From contig NZ_JADBEB010000001.1 in NCBI RefSeq assembly GCF_014874095.1, positions 6,696,001-6,760,000 on the forward strand: 64,000 nucleotides of DNA, written 5' to 3'. The translations under genes and the position numbers were made by a program. The DNA is from Plantactinospora soyae (lineage in GTDB: Bacteria; Actinomycetota; Actinomycetes; Mycobacteriales; Micromonosporaceae). The notes under the pieces are model-generated. The model was not told the origin of the DNA. It was given only the letters and a program-made list of their open reading frames with translations, and searched no databases. How positions within the stretch are numbered: position 1 is the first letter of the stretch; the number at the start of each line of letters is the position of its first letter. Of this stretch, positions 32,546-40,510 are shown piece by piece.

Positions 32546-33829
32546 ATGGCGTTCACCTGGGGCGTCTCGACATCGGCGTACCAGATCGAGGGCGGGGTGA
32601 CCGACGGCGGTCGCGGGCCGTCGATCTGGGACACGTTCACCCACGAGCCCGGTCGGGTGGCCGACGGCAGCACCGGCGACGTGGCCTGTGACCACTGGCA
32701 CCGGTACGGCGAAGACGTCGAACTCATGGCCGGGCTGGGCGTGTCCGCGTACCGGTTCTCGGTCGCCTGGCCGCGCATCCAGCCGGACGGCACCGGCCCG
32801 GCCGACCCGTCGGGCGTCGCGTTCTACGACCGGCTGGTGGACACTCTGCTTGGAAAGGGCATCGACCCGGTCCTGACGCTCTTCCACTGGGACCTTCCGC
32901 AAGCACTGGAGGACAGGGGCGGATGGCGCAGCCGGGACACCGCGTACCGGTTCGCCGACTACGCCGGGCACGTCGCCGACGCGCTTGGGGACCGTATCCG
33001 GCTCTGGATCACGCTCAACGAGCCGTTCATCCACATGAGTCTCGGGTACGCGACCGGCGTCCACGCCCCCGGCCACGCGCACCTGTTCGGGGCGCTGCCC
33101 GTCGCCCACCACCAACTGCTGGGCCACGGCCTGGCGGTCGCCGCGTTGCGAGACCGGGGCGCCGCCGCCGTGGGCATCACCAACAACTACACGCCGGTGT
33201 GGCCGCAGGGTGGCACCGAGGCCGACCTGGTCGCGGCGGCGACGTACGACGCCCTGCACAACCGGCTCTTCACCGACCCCCTGCTCGCGCGCGGTTACCC
33301 CGAACTCGGTCTCGATCCGGCCCTCGTCCGGGACGGTGACCTCGACCTCATCGCCGCGCCGCTGGACGTGTTGGGTGTCAACTACTACAACCCGACCGGG
33401 GTACGGGCACCGTCCTCTCCGGACAGTCCGATGCCGTTCGACCTCGTGCCACTGGACGGCTACCCGACCACCGACTTCGGCTGGCCGGTTGTGCCGGACG
33501 GACTGCGGGAACTCCTCGTCGGCCTGCACCGGGAGTACGGCGACGCCCTGCCGCCGATCCAGGTGACCGAGAGCGGCTGCGCGTACGACGGCATCGACGA
33601 CCCGCAGCGGGTGGCGTACCTGGACGGGCACATCCGGGCGGTGCGTTCGGCGATCGAGGCGGGAGTCGACGTGCGCGGCTACTTCGTCTGGTCGCTGCTG
33701 GACAACTTCGAGTGGGCGGAGGGCTTCAGCAAGCGGTTCGGGCTGGTACACGTTGACTTCGAGACACAGGTGCGTACGCCGAAGACCTCGTACACCTGGT
33801 ACCGGGATCTCGTCAGAGCCTCTCGATGA
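32546..33829 (+). CDS. Glycoside hydrolase family 1 beta-glucosidase
   Basis: This 427-residue intracellular enzyme cleaves terminal beta-linked glucose or related sugars. The acid/base E159 lies in WITLNEPF and the nucleophile E342 in VTESGCAYDG, where the usual TENG is replaced by TESG. FTWGVSTSAYQIEGG at the start and SLLDNFEWAEGFSKRFGLVH near the end are full matches to the family. There is no signal peptide. Its last codon overlaps the start of the MFS transporter gene (ATGA), so uptake and hydrolysis are co-produced. Confidence 0.95.
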   Translation: MAFTWGVSTSAYQIEGGVTDGGRGPSIWDTFTHEPGRVADGSTGDVACDHWHRYGEDVELMAGLGVSAYRFSVAWPRIQPDGTGPADPSGVAFYDRLVDTLLGKGIDPVLTLFHWDLPQALEDRGGWRSRDTAYRFADYAGHVADALGDRIRLWITLNEPFIHMSLGYATGVHAPGHAHLFGALPVAHHQLLGHGLAVAALRDRGAAAVGITNNYTPVWPQGGTEADLVAAATYDALHNRLFTDPLLARGYPELGLDPALVRDGDLDLIAAPLDVLGVNYYNPTGVRAPSSPDSPMPFDLVPLDGYPTTDFGWPVVPDGLRELLVGLHREYGDALPPIQVTESGCAYDGIDDPQRVAYLDGHIRAVRSAIEAGVDVRGYFVWSLLDNFEWAEGFSKRFGLVHVDFETQVRTPKTSYTWYRDLVRASR

Positions 33830-35091
33830 CGGCGGCCTCCACGCTGCCGGCGGCGCTCACCGAACCCGTCGTACCTGTCCGGCGCGGCTGGATCGTGCTG
33901 TTCTTCAGCGCGAACCTCGGCGTCTGGATGGCCTTCTTCACGCCGATCCAGGTCCTGCTGCCGACTCAGGTCGAACTGATCGACCCGGCCAACAAGGAGG
34001 CGATGTTCGGCCTGGTGACCGGGCTCGGCGCGCTCGCGGCGGTGGTGGCCAACCCGCTCGTCGGCGCGCTCTCCGACCGGACCTGCCTGCGGATCGGCGA
34101 CCGCGAGTACGGCCGGCGGCACGTCTGGACGCTGCTCAGCGCGGTCCTCGGCGCGGTGTCGCTGGCGATCCTCGGCCAGCAGCGCACGATCGCCGGCGTC
34201 GCCGTGTGCTGGGTGGTCGCCCAGACCTGCTTCAACGCCGCGCTCGCGACCCTGACGGCGGCCATCCCGGACCGGGTGCCGGTGGCGCAGCGCGGACGGG
34301 TCTCCGGCTGGGTCGGCATCCCGCAGTCGCTCGGCCTCGTCGTCGGGGCGGTCCTGGTCACCGCCGTGTTCACCGGCAACGCGGGCGGCTACCTGGCGGT
34401 GGCGGCGGCCGTACTGGTGCTGGCGCTGCCGTTCGCGCTGGTCACCCCGGACGACGTGCTGCCGCGTACGCACCAGCCACCGCTCCGGCCGCGCGCCCTG
34501 CTCCACAGCATGTGGATCAGCCCCCGGGAGCACCCCGACTTCGCCTGGGCCTGGGGCACCCGCTTCCTCGTCCAGGTCGGCAACGCGCTCGGCACGCTCT
34601 ACCTGCTCTACTTTCTCACCGACGGGGTGAAACACGCCGACCCCGAGAGCGGCCTGCTGATCCTGATCCTGATCTACACGGCCGGCATGATGGCCACCGC
34701 GGTCACCGCCGGCCGGCTGTCGGACCGGTCCGGCCGTCGCAAGATCTTCGTCATCTGGTCCGGCGTGATCATGGCGGTGGCGGCGCTGCTGCTCGCGATC
34801 TGGCCGTCGTGGCCGATGGCGATGGTCGCGGCGCTGCTGCTCGGCGCCGGGTACGGCGTCTACCTCGCCGTTGACGCCGCGCTGATCACGCAGGTTCTGC
34901 CGCAGGCCACCGACCGGGCGAAGGACCTCGGCGTCATCAACATCGCCAACTCGGCCCCACAGGTGCTCGGGCCGGCGATGTCCGCCCCGATCGTCGTCCA
35001 CCTCGGCGGCTATCCGACCCTGTACGCCCTGACCGCCGTGGTCACCCTCCTCGGCAGCGTGTTCGTGGTGCGGATCCGCTCGGTCCGCTGA
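33826..35091 (+). CDS. MFS transporter paired with GH1
   Basis: This 421-residue protein has twelve predicted helices and the MFS signatures NPLVGALSDRT and AGRLSDRSGRRKI. The loop GDREYGRRHVWTLLS recalls sugar/cation symporters and sucrose carriers. Since it overlaps the GH1 gene, it probably brings in a beta-glucoside or disaccharide for that enzyme. The ATG at 33826 is fixed by the overlap. Confidence 0.88.
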   Translation: MTAASTLPAALTEPVVPVRRGWIVLFFSANLGVWMAFFTPIQVLLPTQVELIDPANKEAMFGLVTGLGALAAVVANPLVGALSDRTCLRIGDREYGRRHVWTLLSAVLGAVSLAILGQQRTIAGVAVCWVVAQTCFNAALATLTAAIPDRVPVAQRGRVSGWVGIPQSLGLVVGAVLVTAVFTGNAGGYLAVAAAVLVLALPFALVTPDDVLPRTHQPPLRPRALLHSMWISPREHPDFAWAWGTRFLVQVGNALGTLYLLYFLTDGVKHADPESGLLILILIYTAGMMATAVTAGRLSDRSGRRKIFVIWSGVIMAVAALLLAIWPSWPMAMVAALLLGAGYGVYLAVDAALITQVLPQATDRAKDLGVINIANSAPQVLGPAMSAPIVVHLGGYPTLYALTAVVTLLGSVFVVRIRSVR

Positions 35092-35319
35092 CCGCCCGGT
35101 GTGCACGGCCGCCGCTGGACGAGCCGACCCCCCCGGGGACGGCAGCCACCGGCTCGGGCACGTGAGGGCCGAGCGATCCGGTTACGAGGGTTGGTCGGGT
35201 TGGCGCCGGTGTGCCGTCGTTGTCGGTTTGATCGGTGAGGCGGGTTGGCCGCTTGATCGAGTTCCGTCATTGATGTTGACGGGTAAGGCGTCGACCTCTT
35301 CCGAGCAGAGAGGATCGCA

Positions 35320-37023
35320 ATGGCTCTCACCCGACGAGGTTTCCTGGAAGCCTCGGCCGTCACGGCGGTCGGCGCACTGTGGACGCCGGGACTCGACCGA
35401 TCCGCGCCACCGGACTTTCCGACCGACATACCCGTCTACCGCGAGACCTACCGCAACTGGGCCGGCGAGATCCAGGTCGACGGCATGTGGACCTGTGCAC
35501 CCCGTACCCCGGCCGAGGTGGTCACCGTGACCAACTGGGCGTACGGGCACGGCTATGCGGTACGTCCACGTGGTTACCGGCACACCTGGTCACCGCTCAC
35601 CGTCCCCAACGGCGGGGCGGCGAACCGGACCATCCTGGTCGACACCACGAAGCACTTGACCTCGATGACGGTGCTGTCCACCGCACCGGGAGCGGCGGCG
35701 GTACGGGTCCAGACCGGCGCCTCGATGGAGGACCTCCTCGGCTTCCTGGAGGGGCACGGGCTCGGCGTCACCAACACGCCCGCCCCCGGCGACCTCAGCG
35801 TCGGCGGGGTACTGGCGATCAACGGCCACGGCACCTCGGTACCGGCCGACGGCGAGACCCGTACGCCCGGCCACACCTACGGCTCGCTCAGCAACCTCAT
35901 CCTCTCGCTCACGGCCGTGGTCTGGGACGCGGCGGCCGGCGGGTACGTGCTGCGTACCTTCGACCGGTCGGATCCGGACTGCAAGGCACTGCTCACCCAC
36001 GTCGGCCGTGCGTTCGTCACCGAGGTGACGATGCGGGTCGGGGCGAACCAGAACCTTCGCTGCGTGAGCACCGTGGACATTCCCGTCTCGGAGCTGTTCG
36101 CCGCGCCGGGCAGCGGAGCCCGGCGTACCCTGGCCAGCTTCGTGGCGTCGGCCGGGCGGGTGGAGGCGATCTGGTTCGCCTTCACCGACAAGCCCTGGCT
36201 GAAGGTCTGGAGCGTCGCGCCGAGCCGGCCGTTGACCTCCCGACCGGTCGTCGCGCCGTACAACTACGTCTTCTCCGACAACGTCCCCGAACCCGTCTCC
36301 GAACTGGCCGAGCTGCTGCTGAACGGAGCCTGGTCGCTCGCGCCGACGTTCGGCCAGGTGCAGTACACCACCGCCGCCACCGGACTGACCGCCACCCTCG
36401 CCACCGACCTCTGGGGACCCTCGAAGAACCTGCTGCTCTACGTCAAGCCGACCACCCTGCGGGAGACCGCGAACGGCTACGCGGTGCACACCAACCGGGG
36501 CTCGATCCAGCGGGTGGTCAGCGAGTTCGCCCAGTTCTACCAGCGGCAGCTCGCCGCGTACCAGGGTCGGGGCGAGTTCCCGGTCACCGGCCAGGTGGAG
36601 ATCCGGGTCGCCGGGGTGGACCAGGCCGCCGACGTGGGCGTACCCGGGGCGGAGCCGCCGGCCCTGTCCGCCGTCCGGCCCCGGGCGGACCACCCCGAGT
36701 GGGACACCGTGGTCTGGTTCGACGTGCTCACCTTCCCGACCGCACCACGGGCGCACGCGTTCTACCGGGAGATGGAGATCTTCTTCTTCACCAACTACGG
36801 CGGCGCGTACGCCGGTTGCCGGGCCGAGTGGTCGAAGGGCTGGGGGTACACCGACGAGGCCGCCTGGGCCGATCCGACCATGCTGACCCAGGTGGTCCCC
36901 GACTCGTACCGGCAGGGCCCCGACCCGACCTGGGACTGGGCGGTGGCGACGCTTAACCGGTACGACCCGCACCGGCTGTTCAGTAACCCGTTCCTCGACG
37001 TACTGCTGCCCGGCACCGCCTGA
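35320..37023 (+). CDS. Secreted FAD oxidoreductase, class II cholesterol-oxidase-like
   Basis: This 567-residue flavoprotein has a Tat signal (TRRGFLEASAVTAVGALW) and a VAO-type FAD domain: AEVVTVTNWAYGHGYAVRPR, the likely covalent flavin His (H88 in GYRHTWSPL), VQTGASMEDLLGFLEGHGLG and GGVLAINGHGTSVP. The C-terminal half resembles the substrate-binding domain of Brevibacterium-type class II cholesterol oxidase, ending WDWAVATLNRYDPHRLFSNP. It would be exported folded with its cofactor and oxidise a sterol or other alcohol; the substrate is inferred. ATG follows GAGAGGA. It is monocistronic. Confidence 0.85.
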   Translation: MALTRRGFLEASAVTAVGALWTPGLDRSAPPDFPTDIPVYRETYRNWAGEIQVDGMWTCAPRTPAEVVTVTNWAYGHGYAVRPRGYRHTWSPLTVPNGGAANRTILVDTTKHLTSMTVLSTAPGAAAVRVQTGASMEDLLGFLEGHGLGVTNTPAPGDLSVGGVLAINGHGTSVPADGETRTPGHTYGSLSNLILSLTAVVWDAAAGGYVLRTFDRSDPDCKALLTHVGRAFVTEVTMRVGANQNLRCVSTVDIPVSELFAAPGSGARRTLASFVASAGRVEAIWFAFTDKPWLKVWSVAPSRPLTSRPVVAPYNYVFSDNVPEPVSELAELLLNGAWSLAPTFGQVQYTTAATGLTATLATDLWGPSKNLLLYVKPTTLRETANGYAVHTNRGSIQRVVSEFAQFYQRQLAAYQGRGEFPVTGQVEIRVAGVDQAADVGVPGAEPPALSAVRPRADHPEWDTVVWFDVLTFPTAPRAHAFYREMEIFFFTNYGGAYAGCRAEWSKGWGYTDEAAWADPTMLTQVVPDSYRQGPDPTWDWAVATLNRYDPHRLFSNPFLDVLLPGTA

Positions 37024-37037
37024 CCGATCGGGGCGGC

Positions 37038-37958
37038 TCAGTCCGGGATGCGTCGCCGGACCGGCGGCCGGGGGAGCAGCATCGGCACCTCGCGCCGGTG
37101 CGCGGCGTACCCCGGCCGCCGGTCCACCGACCGCCGTTCCATCAGCGGAATCGTCGCCCCGACGAAGAGCGTGAGTACGGTGAGCGGGCCGATCACCGTC
37201 CACCACCAGGTCGGGTCGGCGGCCAGGCCGAACAGCCACAGTCCCCACCAGAAGGCGATCTCACCGAGGTAGTTGGGATGTCGGGAGTACCGCCAGAGGC
37301 CCCGGTCGCAGATCCGGCCCCGGTTCGCCGGGTCGGCGGCGAATCGGCGCAGCTGCCCGTCGGCGACCGCTTCCAGCCCGATCGCCGCGACGGTGACCAG
37401 CACCGCGAGCACGTCCAGCGGGCCGAACGCGCGGTTCCCCGCCACGGCGGGCCAGCCCGACAGCAGGCCGGCGAAGACGACGAGGGTTGGCATCAACTGG
37501 ATACCGGCGAGGTTCACCAGCCACCACGGCAGCCGGCCCCGGGTCTGCGCCCGGAGTTGACGGTAGCGCCAGTCCTCGTGCCGCAACCCCGACCAGCCCC
37601 GCGCCCAGTTCGCGGTCAGCCGCAGCGCCCACACCGTCACCAGCGCCGTCACCAGGAACTGGCGGAGCGCGATCCCGTCCTCCGTCGCCACGATCCAGCC
37701 GACGAGAACCAGCGGCGGGGCCACGCTCCAGTACGGGTCGTAGACGCTGGCGTTGGCGAGCACCATCGAGGCGGCGAAGACCAGCAGGGTCGCGACGAGG
37801 TCCGCGTACAGGGCGCTGGTCAGCGGATGCTGTGACCCGGCGAGCTGCCAGGTCAGCGCGGCTCCGAGCCCGGCGACCAGGTAGCTCCCGCCGACGACGC
37901 CGAACGCCGCCGTCCGGGACGCCTCGGCGAGGGCACCCCCGATCCGGTACGTCCGCAT
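37038..37958 (-). CDS. DUF1295/steroid-reductase-like membrane protein
   Basis: This 306-residue membrane protein has about seven helices. It has the DUF1295 pattern (NASVYDPYWSVAPPLVL, TANWARGWSGLRHEDWRYRQ) and the methyltransferase-like C-terminal end GLWRYSRHPNYLGEIAFWWG that is shared with isoprenylcysteine carboxyl methyltransferases and steroid 5-alpha-reductases and binds a nucleotide cofactor. The actual reaction is unknown. ATG 37958 begins MRTYRIGG; longer frames run into shadow sequence. It is convergent with the oxidase gene. Confidence 0.82.
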   Translation of the reverse strand: MRTYRIGGALAEASRTAAFGVVGGSYLVAGLGAALTWQLAGSQHPLTSALYADLVATLLVFAASMVLANASVYDPYWSVAPPLVLVGWIVATEDGIALRQFLVTALVTVWALRLTANWARGWSGLRHEDWRYRQLRAQTRGRLPWWLVNLAGIQLMPTLVVFAGLLSGWPAVAGNRAFGPLDVLAVLVTVAAIGLEAVADGQLRRFAADPANRGRICDRGLWRYSRHPNYLGEIAFWWGLWLFGLAADPTWWWTVIGPLTVLTLFVGATIPLMERRSVDRRPGYAAHRREVPMLLPRPPVRRRIPD

Positions 37959-38078
37959 CCTGAGCACCCTACCGTCGGCCGGTCGACTTTCGCCGTGCGC
38001 GGAATCCCTGGCCCGGCTTCCCCCACGGGTGGCTGAATAGAGGCGAGTGCGGCCACGGGGAGGAGTCCGATAGGGACG

Positions 38079-38154
38079 GTGCCGGCGTACGACGAGATCG
38101 CGGACTGGTACGAGCGGGAGCCGGGTGGGCCCGCGGCGGCCGTACCCGGGAACT
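38079..38154 (+). pseudogene. 5' remnant of a SAM-dependent methyltransferase gene
   Basis: A GTG start with GGGAGGAG upstream opens a frame reading PAYDEIADWYERE, which is the usual N-terminus of a class I methyltransferase in actinomycetes. After about 25 codons similarity ends exactly where the 3' end of the phosphatase gene begins on the other strand. The rest of the methyltransferase is missing. It is most simply a gene cut off by a deletion or rearrangement. Confidence 0.5.
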
Positions 38155-38970
38155 TCAGCCGGCCGCCGCTGGACCGCGCGTGGGGTCGAGGACCCGCAGC
38201 GCGGCGGCGTGCAGGGCGTCGCTCCGGGCGAACAGCGACGGGCCGGGGGCCGGCCGGGTCCGGCCATCGAAGCCGCTGTACCGGCCGCCGGCCTCGGTCA
38301 CGATGAGCGAGGTGGCGGCGAAGTCCCACACCTGGCCACGGGTCTGCACGGCGAGATCCAACTCGCCCCGGGCGACGAGCAGCGCGGCGTGCCGGCGCCA
38401 CGGGGTCGGGGTGGTCACCGCGCAGAGCGGCGCGATCATCTCGCGTTCGGCGGGGAAGACCTGGTCGTCGACGGGCACCACGCCGAGCCGGCTGCCGGAC
38501 AGCCGCTCCGGCGCGGTCCGGTCGACGGAGATCCGCCGCTCGTTCCGCTCGCTTCCCTCGGCGATCTCGGCCTCGTAGGCGCCGCTGCCGCGCCCGGCCC
38601 ACCAGATCTTCCCCTGTGCCGGCACCGCGGCCACCCCGACGACGATCTCGCCGGCCTCCTCCAGCGCGACGAGGACCAGCCACCGGTCGTCGCCGGCGAC
38701 GAACTGGGCGGTGCCGTCGATCGGGTCGACGATCCACCGTCGGCTGCCCTCGCCGACCTGCCCCGCCTCCTCGCCGAGCACGGCGTCGTCGGGCCGGGCC
38801 TCGGTCAGTACCGCCCGGATCGCGGCCTCGACCGCCCGGTCGGCCTCGGTCACCACGCTGCCGTCCGACTTGTGCTCGGGGGAGAGCCGGGCGAGGTCCG
38901 CGAAGTAGCGGAGGCCGACCACGGCACCGGCCAGGGCGGCACGCCGAGCCAACAGAAGATCGTTTTCCAC
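38155..38970 (-). CDS. Inositol-monophosphatase-family phosphatase (histidinol-phosphatase-like)
   Basis: This 271-residue metal-dependent phosphatase has the family motifs VLGEEAGQ, WIVDPIDGTAQFVAGDDRW (metal-binding Asp-Pro-x-Asp-Gly-Thr) and QVWDFAATSLIVTEAGG. The second half matches actinobacterial HisN-type histidinol phosphatases, but the family also acts on inositol phosphates, and no histidine gene is adjacent. GTG 38970 follows GAGGA. Its 3' end abuts the methyltransferase remnant, so this junction marks a rearrangement. Confidence 0.85.
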   Translation of the reverse strand: MENDLLLARRAALAGAVVGLRYFADLARLSPEHKSDGSVVTEADRAVEAAIRAVLTEARPDDAVLGEEAGQVGEGSRRWIVDPIDGTAQFVAGDDRWLVLVALEEAGEIVVGVAAVPAQGKIWWAGRGSGAYEAEIAEGSERNERRISVDRTAPERLSGSRLGVVPVDDQVFPAEREMIAPLCAVTTPTPWRRHAALLVARGELDLAVQTRGQVWDFAATSLIVTEAGGRYSGFDGRTRPAPGPSLFARSDALHAAALRVLDPTRGPAAAG

Positions 38971-39043
38971 GGACCCATCCTCGCGTGCGGCCGGGCGGAC
39001 CACCGGACCCGGGGTTCTGCCCGGCCGCACCCGCGAGTCGGGG

Positions 39044-40510
39044 TCAGCCCACCGGCGTCATCCGCAGCGCCAGCGCGGGACACATCCGGACCGCCTTGCG
39101 AGCGCCCCCCTCCAGCCAGGTCGGCACCGGCGTGGACGGGAACGAGGGAAAGCCGTTGGCGTCCAGCCGGACGAACTCCGGCACCACATGGGCGCAGAGG
39201 CCGTGCCCGTCACAGCGGGACCAGTCGACCACCAGCTTCGACGTGGGGGCGTCCGCCGCCGAGGGCAGGCCCAGCACCCCCTTCACCTTCCGGCCACAGC
39301 CGCCCCGGTTGGCGTGCGCCTCCAGGTCCTCGGTGAAGACCTCCAGGGCCGAGGTGGCGAACCGGGCGGTGCCGTCCGGGTGGCTGCACGCACCCCGGCC
39401 GCGTACCGCGCCCGCCGCCGCCCGGACCGCTTCGGAAGAGGCGCTGCCGCCGACGATCAGGTCCAGCGTCCGGGCCAGGTCCGGCAGGCCGAGCCGGCAC
39501 GGCCCGCACTGTCCGGCCGACTCGCCGGCCAGGTACGTCACCACCTGGGCGGCCTCGCCCAGCGGGCAGACGTCGGCGCCCAGCGGCATGATGATGCCGG
39601 CGCCGAGCGCGCCCCCGACCTTGGTGAACCCGGCCCGGGACACCTCGGCGGTGGCCGCTCCCTCGGCAGTGATCCACTTTCCGTGGTAGCCGCCGGTGAG
39701 CACGCCCGGTCCGGTCGGCGTCTCGCAGAGTTCCAGCACGTCCCGGAGCGGGATGCCGGTCGGGCACTCCACCACCGCGGGTCGGCCGGCGGCGCCGGTC
39801 ACGGTCAGCAGCACCGTACCGGGCTCGTCGGCGGTGCCGACCGTGCCGTACTCGTACGGGCCGAGTCGGGCCGCCAGCGCGAGCTGTGCGTACGTCTCGG
39901 CGTTGGAGAGCAGCGTCGGCAGGCCGCCCACCCCGGTGTCGCTGGCCCGTACCTTGCGGCCCGGTGGGATGTGCGCCTCGCCGTTGATCCCGCGCACCAG
40001 GGCACCGCCCTCGCCGGAGATGAACCGGTGCGGCACGGTGACGATGCCGGTGCGTACCGGCATCCGGCGCTCGGCCAGCGCGGCGGTGAGCGACGCCTCC
40101 CCGATGCCGTCGTCGGCGACACCGATCACGATCTCTTCCGCGTCCAGTGCGTAGGCGGCGATCGCGGCGCCGTCCAGGATCAGGTGCGGGGCCCGGGTGA
40201 GCAGCGCCTTGTCCTTCCACGCGCCCGGTTCGCCCTCGGTCGCGTTCACCACCACCACGGTCGGCAGGTCCTGCCGGTCCGCCGACTCCAGCACCGCCCG
40301 GATCTTGCGACCGAACGGGAAGCCGGCGCCGCCCTTGCCCTTGAGTTCGATCCCCTCGACCAACCGGAGCAGGCCCTTGGGGGAGAGCGGGTTGACGGCG
40401 CCGTGCACCATCTCGTGCGCGGCCAGGTCCAGCCGGCCGAACTCGTCGAATCCGGCGGTCAGCCGGGGCTCGCCGAAGCAGGCCACCGGCGGTACGGCGG
40501 TCAGGCTCAT
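39044..40510 (-). CDS. NuoF-like flavo-iron-sulfur protein fused to a ferredoxin
   Basis: This 488-residue protein begins with the NADH/FMN-binding Rossmann-like domain of NuoF (GIELKGKGGAGFPFGRK, VVVNATEGEPGAWKDK), continues with the SLBB segment and an Fe-S binding region (ESAGQCGPCRLG, later RGACSHPDG and GGCGRK), and ends with a short ferredoxin: CDGHGLC (C-x5-C) and a distant CP in VRMCPALAL, the pattern of a [3Fe-4S] ferredoxin. It should carry electrons from NAD(P)H or a donor to the membrane cytochrome encoded just upstream, whose stop overlaps this ATG. Confidence 0.85.
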   Translation of the reverse strand: MSLTAVPPVACFGEPRLTAGFDEFGRLDLAAHEMVHGAVNPLSPKGLLRLVEGIELKGKGGAGFPFGRKIRAVLESADRQDLPTVVVVNATEGEPGAWKDKALLTRAPHLILDGAAIAAYALDAEEIVIGVADDGIGEASLTAALAERRMPVRTGIVTVPHRFISGEGGALVRGINGEAHIPPGRKVRASDTGVGGLPTLLSNAETYAQLALAARLGPYEYGTVGTADEPGTVLLTVTGAAGRPAVVECPTGIPLRDVLELCETPTGPGVLTGGYHGKWITAEGAATAEVSRAGFTKVGGALGAGIIMPLGADVCPLGEAAQVVTYLAGESAGQCGPCRLGLPDLARTLDLIVGGSASSEAVRAAAGAVRGRGACSHPDGTARFATSALEVFTEDLEAHANRGGCGRKVKGVLGLPSAADAPTSKLVVDWSRCDGHGLCAHVVPEFVRLDANGFPSFPSTPVPTWLEGGARKAVRMCPALALRMTPVG

